Shown: in pieces, positions 38,584 through 52,662 of the stretch | Layout: every line of letters begins with the position of its first letter | How positions within the stretch are numbered: position 1 is the first letter of the stretch | Assembly (NCBI GenBank): GCA_963971285.1 | Contig: OZ020265.1 | Coordinates: forward strand, 4,132,270-4,196,269 | Source: Astropecten irregularis | Lineage: Eukaryota > Echinodermata > Asteroidea > Paxillosida > Astropectinidae | Direction: 5' to 3' | DNA length: 64,000 bases | Program-made: the position numbers and the translations under genes | Notes under the pieces: model-generated | Database searches by the model: none | Told to the model about the DNA's origin: nothing | The model's input: the letters and a program-made list of their open reading frames with translations, nothing else

Positions 38584-40325
38584 ACTTGTTCTGGATAAAT
38601 ACACAATTTCAGACGAAATTATTTTAATGATATGTTTCTACCAGCACTATCTTCATGCCCTGAAAGTTATACGTAAATCTGTGAACTTTTTTGTTTTGGT
38701 TGGTTACCAATGTTGTACATGCCCTTCCAGTACTGTTAACCATTACTAAATCTTATAACATTTCTGCTCCAGTTTGGTTTTACAATCATCTGATCATAAA
38801 CATGATAAATGCATTATAATCCTACAATGCATCCAACCTTTGCTTTAACCTAAGGTCTTTGATATCACAACTCATAGTCTATTGGACTGGCGCTTTCTTC
38901 AACACCATTCTTTGTCTTATTTAGAGTAAAACCAATGACCGAAAACAATTTTGGTGTTCAAAAGAGAAATACTTTTTAAAATACTAATTGAGAGAGTTTT
39001 TCACTGTATTCACAAAAATTTGACACCGTATGTGACAGGGACTTTCACAGATGACTGTTAATGTATCTTTTTTGATATTTTTTGCCCATGAATTTGCATT
39101 TCTTTGACAAAAACCAAAGTATGATATGACCTTTAATACATAGATATTTGTCTTCATTAGGCATGCGCGATTGTGTATCCTCCACGGTCTCTTAAGGAGA
39201 TGTACTCGATGGACATGATGAGGCTGAGATAATGATGACAGGAGATGAGCAGTTGAGTTGCCCAACATGGTTGCTATACTATCAGTGATGCCCAAGTTCA
39301 TTCAGACAGATGCGGTAAGAAGCTTACTTTTCTGTTCTCTTTGAGTTTCTGATCTTCCTGGTAGAACAACTCTTACAAAACATGACATAACATTGCCATC
39401 TACAGACCCAATACATTCTAAATCATATGCTTTGCCTCATGCACTCATGAGATAGTCATTTTAAAGCCGTCTGGGCGCAGTCATTTTGAATTTGAGTTCG
39501 TGTCTGTGAAACAAGAACACTTTGAATGGAATGCCTTTCGAAGAGAGTTCTTTATGCACGCTCAAGTATGCGCGAACGGTACCTAACGCGTCTTGATGAT
39601 GCTTGCAATCATTGCGTGACTGAAGTGCAGAGCGTGTGCGCGCACGGTCCTAAATGAAACGCGCATTTACCGAGGGTGAGTCGGATTTCGGGCGTATTTG
39701 GCTTCGATGACGCACCTGTATAGAACACAATGCAGTATGCAAATGAATGCGCGCACGGTCCTAAATGAAACGCGCATTAACCGAGGGTGAGTCGGATTTC
39801 GGGCGTATTTGGCCTGATGACGCACCTGTATAGAACACAATGCAGTATGCAAATTAACGTACAAAAAACGTACAAAATTGTGGGCTTTCCATAGGTTTGT
39901 GCACAAACATGGATGCGCCCACCAGGCATCACTTTCTACACGGAGCTAGCGCTCTAGTAATTTTAATATAGCTCTATGGTATGAATAGGTCTGCATGTGA
40001 ATAGATCTGCATATGAATTGATCTGCATATGAAAATATCTGCATGTGAATATATCTGCATGTGAATAGATCTGCATATATGAATAGATCTGCATGTGAAT
40101 AGATCTGTATGTGAATAGATCTGCATGTGAATAGATCTGCATGTGAATATATCTGCATATGAATAGATCTGCATGTGAATAGATCTGCATGAGAATATAT
40201 CTGTATATGAATAGATCTCAATTAGAATAGATCTGCATATGAATTGATCTACATATGAATAGATCTGCATGTGAATAGATCTGCATATATTAATAGATCT
40301 GCATGTGAATAGATCTGCATGTGAA
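38584..40325 (+). repeat. Array unit 32, full length with duplicated B segment
   Basis: A+B 38584-39982 (1399 bp). About 110 bp of B is tandemly duplicated: the stretch starting TGCGCGCACGG occurs at 39637 and again at 39748. M is 39983-40325 (343 bp). Confidence 0.95.
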
Positions 40326-40911
40326 ACAAGAACACTTTGAATGGAATGCCTTTCGAAGAGAGTTCTCTATGCAACGCTCAAGTATGCACGAACGGTACCT
40401 AACGCGTCTTGATGATGCTTGCAATCATTGCGTGACTGAAGTGCAGAGCATGTGCGCGCACGGTCCTAAATGAAACGCACATTTACCGAGGGTGAGTCGG
40501 ATTTCGGGCGTATTTAACTTCGATATCGCACCTGTATAGAGCGCAATGCAGTATGCAAATGAACGTACAAAAAACGTACAAAATTTTGGGCTTTCCATAG
40601 GTTGGTGCACAAACATGGATGCGCCCACCAGGAATCACTTTCTACACGGAGCTAGCGCTCTAGTAATTTTAATATATCTCTATTATATGGTATAAATAGA
40701 TCTGCATGTGAATAGATCTGCATATGAATTTATCTGCATATGAATAGATCTGCATGTGAATAGATCTGCATGTGAATAAATCTGCATGTGAATAGATCTG
40801 CATGTGAATAGATCTGCATGTGAATAGATCTGCATGTGAATAGATCTGCATGTGAATAGAGCTGCATTTGAATAGAGCTGCATTTGAATAGATCTGCATA
40901 TGAATAGATCT
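40326..40911 (+). repeat. Array unit 33, short
   Basis: B 40326-40693 (368 bp) and M 40694-40911 (218 bp), with two GAGCTGCATTTG repeats in a row. Last unit with a 368-bp B. Confidence 0.95.
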
Positions 40912-42125
40912 ACTTGTTCTGGATAAATACACAATTTCAGACGAAATTATTTGAATGATATGTTTCTACCAGCACTATCTTAATGCCCTGAAAGTTATAC
41001 GTAAATCTGTGAACTTTTTCGTTTTGGTTTGTTACCAATGTTGTACATGCCCTTCCAGTACTGTTAACCATTACTAAATCTTATAACATTTCTGCTCAAG
41101 TTTGGTTTTACAATCATCTGATCATAAACATGATAAATGCATTATAATCCTACAATGCATCCAACCTATGCTTTAACCTAAGGTCTTTGATATCACAACT
41201 CATAGTCTATTGGACTGGCGCTTTCTTCAACACCATTCTTTGTCTTATTTAGAGTAAAACCAATGACCGAAAACAATTTTGGTGTTCAAAAGTGAAATAC
41301 TTTTTAAAATACTAATTGAGAGAGTTTTTCACTGTATTCACAAAAATTTGACACCGTATGTGACAGGGACTTTCACAGATGACTGTTACTGTATCTTTTT
41401 TGATATTTTTTGCCCATGAATTTGCATTTCTTTGACAAAAACCAAAGTATGATATGACCTTTAATACATAGATATTTGTCTTCATCAGGCATGCTGGATT
41501 GTGTATCCTCCACGGTCACTTAAGGAGATGTACTCGATGGACATGATGAGGCTGAGATAATGATGACAGGAGATGAGCAGTTGAGTTGCCCAACATGGTT
41601 GCTATACTATCAGTGATGCCCAAGTTCATTCAGACAGATGCGGTAAGAAGCTTACTTTTCTGTTCTCTTTGAGTTTCTGATCTTCCTGGTAGAACAACTC
41701 TTACAAAACATGACATAACATTGCCATCTACAGACCCAATACATTCTAAATCATATGCTTTGCCTCATGCACTGCATGTGAATATATCTGCATGTGAATA
41801 GATCTGCATGTGAATAGATCTGCATATGAATAGATCTGCATTTGAATAAATCTGCATGTGAATAGATCTGCATGTGAATAGATCTGCATGTGAATAAATA
41901 TGCATGTGAATAGATCTGCATGTGAATAAATATGCATGTGAATATATCTGCATGTGAATAGATCTGCATGTGAATAGATCTGCATATGAATAGATCTGCA
42001 TTTGAATAAATCTGCATGTGAATAGATCTGCATGTGAATAGATCTGCATGTGAATAAATATGCATGTGAATAGATCTGCATGTGAATAGATCTGCATGTG
42101 AATAGATCTGCATGTGCATAGATCT
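40912..42125 (+). repeat. Array unit 34, A joined directly to M (B absent)
   Basis: A 40912-41772 (861 bp) stops at CCTCATGCACT and continues as GCATGTGAAT repeats. M is 41773-42125 (353 bp) with an internal 160-bp duplication (ten 16-mers; variant landmarks at 41780 and 41940). Confidence 0.94.
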
Positions 42126-43779
42126 ACTCGTTCTGGATAAATACACCATTTCAGACGAAATTATTTTAATGATATGTTTCTACCAGCACCATCTTCATGC
42201 CCTGAAAGTTATACGTTAATCTGTGAACTTTTTTGTTTTGGTTTGTTACCAATGTTGTACATGCCCTTCAAATACTGTTAACCATTACTAAATCTTATAA
42301 CATTTCTGCTCCAGTTTGGTTTTACAATCATCTGATCATAAACATGATAAATGCATTATAATCCTACAATGCATCCAACCTATGCTTTAACCTAAGGTCT
42401 TTGATACCACAACTCATAGTCTATTGGACCGGCGCTTTCTTCAACAACATTCTTTGTCTTATTTAGAGTAAAACCAATGACCGAAAACAATTTTGGTGTT
42501 CAAAAGTGAAGTACTTTTTAAAATACTTTTACTGAGACAGTTTTTCACTGTATTCCCAAAAATTTGACACCGTATGTGACAGGGAATTTCACAGATGAGT
42601 GTTACTGTATCTTTTTTTATATTTTTTGCCCATGAATTTGCATTTCTTTGACAAAAACCAAAGTATGATATGACCTTTAATACATAGATATTTGTCTTCA
42701 TCAGGCATGCTGGATTGTGTATCCTCCACGGTCACTTAAGGAGATGTACTCGATGGACATGATGAGGCTGAGATAATGATGACAGGAGATGAGCAGTTGA
42801 GTTGCCCAACATGGTTGCTATCCTATCAGTGATGCCCAAGTTCATTCAGACAGATGAGGTAAGAAGCTTACTTTTCTGTTCTCTTTGAGTTTCTGATCTT
42901 CCTGGTAGAACAACTCTTACAAAACATGACATAACATTGCCATCTACAGACCCAATACATTCTAAATCATATGCTTTGCCTCATGCACTCATGAGATAGC
43001 CATTTGAAGCCGTCTGGGCGCAGTCATTTTGAATTTGAGTTTGTGTCTGTGAAACAAGAACACTTTGAATGGAATGCCTTTCGAAGAGAGTTCTCTATGC
43101 ACGCTCAAGTATGCGCGAACGGTACCTAACGCGTCTTGATGATGCTTGCAATCATTGCGTGACTGAAGTGCAGAGCGTGTGCACGCACGGTCCTAAATGA
43201 AACGCGCTTTTACCGAGGGTGCGTCGGATTTCGGGCGTATTTGGCTTCGATGACGCACCCGTATAGAACACAATGCAGTATGCAAATGAACGTACAAAAA
43301 ATGTACAAAATTGTGGGCTTTCCATAGGTTTGTGCACAAACATGGATGCGCCCACCAGGCATCACTTTCTACACGGAGCTAGCACTCTAGTAATTTTAAT
43401 ATAGCTCTATGGTATGAATAGATCTGCATGTGAATAGATCTGCATATGAATTGATCTGCATATGAATAGATCTGCATGTGAATAGATCTGTATGTGAATA
43501 GATCTGCATATATGAATAGATCTGCATATGAATTGATCTGCATATGAATAGATCTGCATGTGAATATATCTGCATGTGAATAAATCTGCATGTGAATAGA
43601 TCTGCATGTGAATAGATCTGCATGTGAATAGATCTGCATGTGAATAGATCTGCATATGAATAGATCTGCATTTGAATAAATCTGCATGTGAATAGATCTG
43701 CATGTGAATAGATCTGCATGTGAATAAATCTGCATGTGAATAGATCTGCATGTGAATAGATCTGCATGTGAATAGATCT
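42126..43779 (+). repeat. Array unit 35, full length
   Basis: A+B 42126-43415 (1290 bp) and M 43416-43779 (364 bp). B resembles unit 39 (+4071), sharing CGCGCTTTTACC and AAAAAATGTAC variants. Confidence 0.95.
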
Positions 43780-44906
43780 ACTCGTTCTGGATAAATACAC
43801 CATTTCAGACGAAATTATTTTAATGATATGTTTCTACCAGCACCATCTTCATGCCCTGAAAGTTATACGTAAATCTGTGAACTTTTTTGTTTTGGTTTGT
43901 TACCAATGTTGTACATGCCCTTTAAATACTGTTAACCATTACTAAATCTTATAACATTTCTGCTCCAGTTTGGTTTTACAATCATCTGATCATAAACATG
44001 ATAAATGCATTATAATCCTACAATGCATCCAACCTATGCTTTAACCTAAGGTCTTTGATATCACAACTCATAGTCTATTGGACCGGCGCTTTCTTCAACA
44101 CCATTCTTTGTCTTATTTAGAGTAAAACCAATGACCGAAAACAATTTTGGTGTTCAAAAGTGAAATACTTTTTAAAATACTAACTGAGAGAGTTTTTCAC
44201 TGTATTCCCCAAAAATTTGACACCGTATGTGACAGGGAATTTCACAGATGACTGTTACTGTATCTTTTTTGATATTTTTTGCCCATGAATTGCAATCATT
44301 GCGTGACTGAAGTGCAGAGCGTGTGCACGCACGGTCCTAAATGAAACGCGCATTTACCGAGGGTGCGTCGGATTTCGGGCGTATTTGGCTTCGATGACGC
44401 ACCCGTATAGAACACAATGCAGTATGCAAATGAACGTACAAAAAACGTACAAAATTGTGGGCTTTCCATAGGTTTGTGCACAAACGTGGATGCGCCCACC
44501 AGGCATCACTTTCTACACGGAGCTAGCACTCTAGTAATTTTAATAAAGCTCTATGGTATGAATAGATCTGCATGTGAATAGATCTGCATATATGAATAGA
44601 TCTCATATGAATAGATCTGCATGTGAATAGATCTGCATGTGAATAGATCTTCATGTGAATAGATCTGCATGTGAATAGATCTGCATGTGAATAGATCTGC
44701 ATATGAATATATCTGCATATGAATATATCTGCATTTGAATAAATCTGCATGTGAATAGATCTGCATGTGAATAGATCTGCATGTGAATAGATCTGTATTT
44801 GAATAAATCTGCATGTGAATAGATCTGTATGTGAATAGATCTGCATGTTAATAGATCTGCATGTGAATAGATCTGCATGTGAATAGATCTGCATGTGAAT
44901 AGATCT
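43780..44906 (+). repeat. Array unit 36, internal A-B fusion
   Basis: Segment 43780-44559 (780 bp): A runs to GCCCATGAATT near 44290, then continues inside B at GCAATCATTGCG, removing about 510 bp and the exon-like island. The breakpoint shares TTGCA. M is 44560-44906 (347 bp). Confidence 0.94.
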
Positions 44907-45489
44907 ACTCGTTCTGGATAAATGCACCATTTCAGACGAAATTATTTGAATGATATGTTTCTACCAGCACTATCTTCATGCCCTGAAAGTTATATGTAAA
45001 TCTGTGAACTTTTTTGTTAAGACTAAATGAAACGCGCATTTACCGAGGGTGCGTCGGATTTCGGCCGTATTTTCTCTTCGATGACGCACCCGTATAGAAC
45101 ACAATGCAGTATGCAAATGAACGTACAAAAAACGTACAAAATTGTGGGGTTTCCATAGGTTTGTGCACAAACATGGATGCGCCCACCAGGCATCACTTTC
45201 TACACGGAGCTAGCACTCTAGTAATTGTAATATAGCTCTATGGTATGAATAGATCTGTATGTGAATAGATCTGTATTTGAATAGATCTGAATTTGAATAG
45301 ATCTGAATTTGAATAGATCTGCATATGAATAGATCTGCATATGAATAGATCTGCATATGAATAGATCTGCATGTGAATAGATCTGCATATGAATAGATAT
45401 CAATTCGAATAGATCTGCATATGAATAGATCTGCATATGAAGTGATCTACATATGAATAGATCTGCATGTGAATAGATCTGCATGTGAA
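44907..45489 (+). repeat. Array unit 37, A-start/B-end fusion
   Basis: Segment 44907-45246 (340 bp): the first about 110 bp of A (to TTTTTTGTT near 45018), a few filler bases, then B from CTAAATGAAACG. B has a private GGCCGTATTTTCTCTTCG variant. M 45247-45489 (243 bp). Same junction as units 42 and 44. Confidence 0.94.
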
Positions 45490-46186
45490 ACAAGAACACT
45501 TTGAATGGAATGCCTTTCGAAGAGAGTTCTCTATGCAACGCTCAAGTATGCGCGAACGGTACCTAACGCGTCTTGATGATGCTTGCAATCATTGCGTGAC
45601 TGAAGTGCAGAGCGTGTGCGCGCACGGTCCTAAATGAAACGCGCATTTACCGAGGGTGAGTCGGATTTCGGGCCTATTTGGCTTCGATATTGCACCTGTA
45701 TAGAACACAATGCAGTATGCAAATGAACGTACAAAAAACGTACAAAATTGTGGGCTTTCCATAGGTTTGTGCACAAACATGGATGCGCCCACCATGCATC
45801 ACTTTCTACACGGAGCTTGCACTCTGGTAATTTTAATATAGCTCTATGGTATGAATAGATCTGCATGTGAATAGATCTGCATATGAATTGATCTGCATAT
45901 GAATAGATCTGCATGTTAATAGATCTGCATATATGAATAGATCTGCATATGAATTGATCTGCATATGAATAGATCTGTATGTGAATAGATCTGCATGTGA
46001 ATAGATCTGCATATATGAATAGATCTGCATGTGAATAGATCTGCATGTATATAGATCTGCATATGAATAGATCTGCATTTGAATAAATCTGCATGTGAAT
46101 AGATATGCATGTGAATAGATCTGCATGTGAATAAATCTGCATGTGAATAGATCTGCATGTGAATAGATCTGCATGTGAATAGATCT
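45490..46186 (+). repeat. Array unit 38, short
   Basis: B 45490-45852 (363 bp) and M 45853-46186 (334 bp). The exit into A reads ACTAGTTCTGG. Confidence 0.95.
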
Positions 46187-47850
46187 ACTAGTTCTGGATA
46201 AATACACCATTTCAGACGAAATTATTTTAATGATATGTTTCTACCAGCACCATCTTCATGCCCTGAAAGTTATACGTAAATCTGTGAACTTTTTTGTTTT
46301 GGTTTGTTACCAATGTTGTACATGCCCTTCAAATACTGTTAACCATTAGTCCATTACTAAATCTTATAACATTTCTGCTCCAGTTTGGTTTTACAATCAT
46401 CTGATCATAAACATGATAAATGCATTATAATCCTACAATGCATCCAACCTATGCTTTAACCTAAGGTCTTTGATATCACAACTCATAGTCTATTGGACCG
46501 GCGCTTTCTTCAACAACATTCTTTGTCTTATTTAGAGTAAAACCAATGACCGAAAACAATTTTGGTGTTCAGAAGTGAAGTACTTTTTAAAATACTTTTA
46601 CTGAGACAGTTTTTTCACTGTATTCCCCAAAATTTGACACCGTATGTGACAGGGAATTTCACAGATGAGTGTTACTGTATCTTTTTTTATATTTTTTGCC
46701 CATGAATTTGTATTTCTTTGACAAAAACCAAAGTATGATATGACCTTTAATACATAGATATTTGTCTTCATCAGGCATCCTGGATTGTGTATCCTCCACG
46801 GTCTCTAAAGGATATGTACTCGATGGACATGATGAGGCTGAGATAATGATGACAGGAGATGAGCAGTTGAGTTGCCCAACATGTTTGCTATCCTATCAGT
46901 GATGCCCAAGTTCATTCAGACAGATGAGGTAAGAAGCTTACTTTTCTGTTCTCTTTGAGTTTCTGATCTTCCTGGTAGAACAACTCTTACAAAACATGAC
47001 ATAACATTGCCATCTACAGACCCAATACATTCTAAATCATATGCTTTGCCTCATGCACTCATGAGATAGCCATTTTGAAGCCGTCTGGGCGCAGTCATTT
47101 TGAATTTGAATTTGTGTCTGTGAAACAAGAACACTTTGAATGGAATGCCTTTCGAAGAGAGTTCTCTATGCACGCTCAAGTATGCGCGAACGGTACCTAA
47201 CGCGTCTTGATGATGCTTGCAATCATTGCGTGACTGAAGTGCAGAGCGTGTGCACGCACGGTCCTAAATGAAACGCGCTTTTACCGAGGGTGCGTCGGAT
47301 TTCGGGCGTATTTGGCTTCGATGACGCACCCGTATAGAACACAATGCAGTATGCAAATGAACGTACAAAAAATGTACAAAATTGTGGGCTTTCCATAGGT
47401 TTGTGCACAAACATGGATGCGCCCACCAGGCATCACTTTCTACACGGAGCTAGCACTCTAGTAATTTTAATATAGCTCTATGGTATGAATAGATCTGCAT
47501 TTGAATAGATCTGCATATGAATTGATCTGCATATGAATAGATCTGCATGTGAATAGATCTGTATGTGAATAGATCTGCATATATGAATAGATCTGCATAT
47601 GAATTGATCTGCATATGAATAGATCTGCATGTGAATATATCTGCATGTGAATAAATCTGCATGTGAATAGATCTGCATGTGAATAGATCTGCATGTGAAT
47701 AGATCTGCATGTGAATAGATCTGCATATGAATAGATCTGCATTTGAATAAATCTGCATGTGAATAGATCTGCATGTGAATAGATCTGCATGTGAATAAAT
47801 CTGCATGTGAATAGATCTGCATGTGAATAGATCTGCATGTGAATAGATCT
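46187..47850 (+). repeat. Array unit 39, full length
   Basis: A+B 46187-47486 (1300 bp, with a small local repeat CCATTAGTCCATTAC near 46344) and M 47487-47850 (364 bp). Close relative of unit 35. Confidence 0.95.
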
Positions 47851-49053
47851 ACTAGTTCTGGATAAATACACCATTTCAGACGAAATTATTTTAATGATAT
47901 GTTTCTACCAGCACCATCTTCATGCCCTGAAAGTTATACGTAAATCTGTGAACTTTTTGGTTTTGGTTTGTTACCAATGTTGTACATGCCCTTCAAATAC
48001 TGTTAACCATTACTAAATCTTATAACATTTCTGCTCCAGTTTGGTTTTACAATCATCTGATCATAAACATGATAAATGCATTATAATCCTACAATGCATC
48101 CAACCTATGCTTTAACCTAAGGTCTTTGATATCACAACTCATAGTCTATTGGACCGGCGCTTTCTTCAACAACATTCTTTGTCTTATTTAGAGTAAAACC
48201 AATGACCGAAAACAATTTTGGTGTTCAGAAGTGAAGTACTTTTTAAAATACTTTTACTGAGACAGTTTTTTCACTGTATTCCCCAAAATTTGACACCGTA
48301 TGTGACAGGGAATTTCACAGATGAGTGTTACTGTATCTTTTTTTATATTTTTTGCCCATGAATTTGTATTTCTTTGACAAAAACCAAAGTATGATATGAC
48401 CTTTAATACATAGATATTTGTCTTCATCAGGCATGCTGGATTGTGTATCCTCCACGGTCTCTTAAGGAGATGTACTCGATGGACATGATGAGGCTGAGAT
48501 AATGATGACAGGAGATGAGCAGTTGAGTTGCCCAACATGGTTGCTATCCTATCAGTGATGCCCAAGTTCATTCAGACAGATGAGGTAAGAAGCTTACTTT
48601 TCTGTTCTCTTTGAGTTTCTGATCTTCCTGGTAGAACAACTCTTACAAAACATGACATAACATTGCCATCTACAGACCCAATACATTCTAAATCATATGC
48701 TTTGCCTCATGCACTCATGAGATAGCCATTTTGAAGCCGTCTGGGCGCAGTCATTTTGAATTTGAATTTGTGTCTGTGAAACAAGAACACTTTGAATGGA
48801 ATGCCTTTCGAAGAGAGTTCTCTATGCACGCTCAAGTATGCGCGAACGGTACCTAACGCGTCTTGATGATGCTTGCAATTATGCGTGACTGAAGTGCAGA
48901 GCGTGTGCACACATCTATGTGAATAGATCTGCATATATGAATAGATCTGCATATGAATTGATCTGCATATGAATAGATCTGCATGTGAATATATCTGCAT
49001 GTGAATAAATCTGCATGTGAATAGATCTGCATGTGAATAGATCTGCATGTGAA
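47851..49053 (+). repeat. Array unit 40, A plus truncated B
   Basis: Segment 47851-48911 (1061 bp) carries A and the first part of B up to GCGTGTGCACA, then joins M at ATCTATGTGAATAG. M is 48912-49053 (142 bp), ending at the GTGAAACAAG junction. Confidence 0.93.
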
Positions 49054-49795
49054 ACAAGAACACTTTGAATGGAATGCCTTTCGAAGAGAGTTCTCTATGC
49101 AACGCTCAAGTATGCGCGAACGGTACCTAACGCGTCTTGATGATGCTTGCAATCATTGCGTGACTGAAGTGCAGAGCGTGTGCACGCACGGTCCTAAATG
49201 AAACGCGCATTTACCGAGGGTGCGTCGGATTTCGGACGTATTTGGCTTTGATGACGCACCCGTATAGAACACAATGCAGTATGCAAATGAACGTACAAAA
49301 AACGTACAAAATTGTGGGCTTTCCATATTTTTGTGCACAAACATGGATGCGCCCACCAGGCATCACTTTATACATGGAGCTAGCACTCTAGTAATTTTAA
49401 TATAGCTCTATGGTATGAATAGATCTGCATGTGAATAGATCTGTATATGAATTGATCTGCATGTGAATAGATATGCATGTGAATAGATCTGCATGTGAAT
49501 AGATCTGCATATATGAATAGATCTGCATGTGAATAGATCTGCATGTGAATAGATCTGCATGTGAATAGATCTGCATGTGAATAGATCGGCATGTGAATAG
49601 ATCTGCATGTGAATAGATCTGCATATGAATATATCTGCATATGAATATATCTGCATTTGAATAATCTGCATGTGAATAGATCTGCATGTGAATAGATCTG
49701 CATGTGAATAGATCTGTATTTGAATAAATCTGCATGTGAATAGATCTGTATGTGAATAGATCTGCATGTGAATAGATCTGCATGTGAATAGATCT
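49054..49795 (+). repeat. Array unit 41, short
   Basis: B 49054-49416 (363 bp; GGTTTGTGC is changed to ATTTTTGTGC near 49327, damaging the palindrome) and M 49417-49795 (379 bp). Confidence 0.95.
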
Positions 49796-50375
49796 ACTCG
49801 TTCTGGATAAATGCACCATTTCAGACGAAATTATTTGAATGATATGTTTCTACCAGCACTATCTTCATGCCCTGAAAGTTTTACGTAAATCTGTGAACTT
49901 TTTTGTTAAGACTAAATGAAACGCGCATTTACCGAGGGTGCGTCAGATTTCGGCCGTATTTTCTCTTCGATGACGCACCCGTATAGAACACAATGCAGTA
50001 TGCAAATGAACGTACAAAAAACGTACAAAATTGTGGGGTTTCCATAGGTTTGTGCACAAACATGGATGCGCCCACCAGGCATCACTTTCTACACGGAGCT
50101 AGCACTCTAGTAATTGTAATATAGCTCTATGGTATGAATAGATCTGTATGTGAATAGATCTGTATTTGAATAGATCTGAATTTGAATAGATCTGAATTTG
50201 AATAGATCTGCATTATAGATCTGCATATGAATAGATCTGCATGTGAATAGATCTGCATATGAATAGATATCAATTCGAATAGATCTGCATATGAATAGAT
50301 CTGCATATGAATAGATCTGCATATGAAGTGATCTACATATGAATAGATCTGCATGTGAATAGATCTGCATGTGAA
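49796..50375 (+). repeat. Array unit 42, A-start/B-end fusion
   Basis: Segment 49796-50135 (340 bp) and M 50136-50375 (240 bp). Copy of unit 37 at +4889 bp with the same junction. Confidence 0.94.
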
Positions 50376-51424
50376 ACAAGAACACTTTGAATGGAATGCC
50401 TTTCGAAGAGAGTTCTCTATGCAACGCTCAAGTATGCGCGAACGGTACCTAACGCGTCTTGATGATGCTTGCAATCATTGCGTGACTGAAGTGCAGAGCG
50501 TGTGCGCGCACGGTCCTAAATGAAACGCGCATTTACCGAGGGTGAGTCGGATTTCGGGCCTATTTGGCTTCGATATCGCACCTGTATAGAACACAATGCA
50601 GTATGCAAATGAACGTACAAAAAACATACAAAATTGTGGGCTTTCCATAGGTTTGTGCACAAACATGGATGCGCCCACCAAGCATCACTTTCTACACGGA
50701 GCTAGCACTCTGGTAATTTTAATATAGCTCTATGGTATGAATAGATCTGCATGTGAATAGATCTGCATATGAATTGATCTGCATATGAATAGATCTGCAT
50801 GTGAATATATCTGCATATATGAATAGATCTGCATGTAAATAGATATGCATGTTAACATATCTGCATGTGAACATATCTGCATGTGAATAGATCTGTATGT
50901 GAATAGATCTGCATGTGAATAGATCTGCATGTGAATAGATCTGCATATATGAATAGATCTGCATATGAATAGATCTGCATGTGAATAGATCTGCATGTGA
51001 ATAGATCTGCATGTGAATAGATCTGCATGTGAATAGATCTGCATGTGAATAGATCTGTATGTGAATAGATCTGCATGTGAATAGATCTGCATGTGAATAG
51101 ATCTGCATATGAATATATCTGCATTTGAATAAATCTGCATGTGAATAAATCTGCATGTGAATAAATCTGCATGTGAATAGATCTGTATGTGAATAGATCT
51201 GCATGTGAATAGATCTGCATGTGAATAGATCTGTATGTGAATAGATCTGCATGTGAATAGATCTGCATGTGAATAGATCTGCATGTGAATAGATCTGCAT
51301 GTGAATAGATCTGCATGTGAATAGATCTGCATGTGAATAGATCTGTATGTGAATAGATCTGCATGTGAATAGATCTGCATGTGAATAGATCTGTATGTGA
51401 ATAGATCTGCATGTGAATAGATCT
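50376..51424 (+). repeat. Array unit 43, short with long M
   Basis: B 50376-50738 (363 bp) and M 50739-51424 (686 bp, about 43 repeats, second longest). M includes CATGTGAACATATC repeats also seen in units 45, 47 and 49. Confidence 0.95.
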
Positions 51425-52030
51425 ACTCGTTCTGGATAAATACACCATTTCAGACGAAATTATTTGAATGATATGTTTCTACCAGCACTATCTTCATGCC
51501 CTGAAAGTTATACGTAAATCTGTGAACTTTTTTGTTAAGACTAAATGAAACGCGCATCTACCGAGGGTGCGTCGGATTACGGCCGTATTTTCTCTTCGAT
51601 GACGCACCCGTATAGAACACAATGCAGTATGCAAATGAACGTACAAAATTTTGGGGTTTCCATAGGTTTGTGCACAAACATGGATGCGCCCACCAGGCAT
51701 CACTTCCTACACGGAGCTAGCACTCTAGTAATTGTAATATAGCTCTATGGTATGAATAGATCTGTATGTGAATAGATCTGTATTTGAATAGATCTGAATT
51801 TGAATAGATCTGAATTTCAATAGATCTGCATTATAGATCTGCATATGAATAGATCTGCATATGAAGTGATGTGATCTACATATGAATAGATCTGCATGTG
51901 AATATATCTGCATGTGAATAGATCTGCATATGAATAGATGTCAATTCGAATAGATCTGCATATGAATAGATCTGCATATGAAGTGATCTACATATGAATA
52001 GATCTGCATGTGAATAGATCTGCATGTGAA
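51425..52030 (+). repeat. Array unit 44, A-start/B-end fusion
   Basis: Segment 51425-51753 (329 bp) with the unit 37/42 junction and a further small loss where the AAAAAACGTACAAAA stretch is normally found (near 51645). M 51754-52030 (277 bp). Confidence 0.93.
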
Positions 52031-52662
52031 ACAAGAACACTTTGAATGGAATGCCTTTCGAAGAGAGTTCTCTATGCAACGCTCAAGTATGCGCGAACGG
52101 TACCTAACGCGTCTTGATGATGCTCGCAATCATTGCGTGACTGAAGTGCAAGAGCGTGTGCGCGCACGGTCCTAAATGAAACCCGCATTTACCGAGGGTG
52201 AGTCGGATTTCGGGCCTATTTGGCTTCGATATCGCACCTGTATAGAACACAATGCAGTATGCAAATGAACGTACAAAAAACGTACAAAATTGTGGGCTTT
52301 CCATAGGTTTGTGCACAAACATGGATGCGCCCACCATGCATCACTTTCTACACGGAGCTAGCACTCTGGTAATTTTAATATAGCTCTATGGTATGAATAG
52401 ATCTGCATGTGAATAGATCTGCATATGAATTGATCTGCATATGAATAGATCTGCATGTGAATATATCTGCATATATGAATAGATCTGCATGTAAATAGAT
52501 ATGCATGTGAACATATCTGCATGTGAACATATCTGCATGTGAATAGATCTGTATGTGAATAGATCTGCATGTGAATAGATCTGCATGTGAATAGATCTGC
52601 ATGTGAATAAATCTGCATGTGAATAGATCTGCATGTGAATAGATCTGCATGTGAATAGATCT
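52031..52662 (+). repeat. Array unit 45, short
   Basis: B 52031-52394 (364 bp; one extra base in GTGCAAGAGCG near 52146) and M 52395-52662 (268 bp). Confidence 0.95.
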
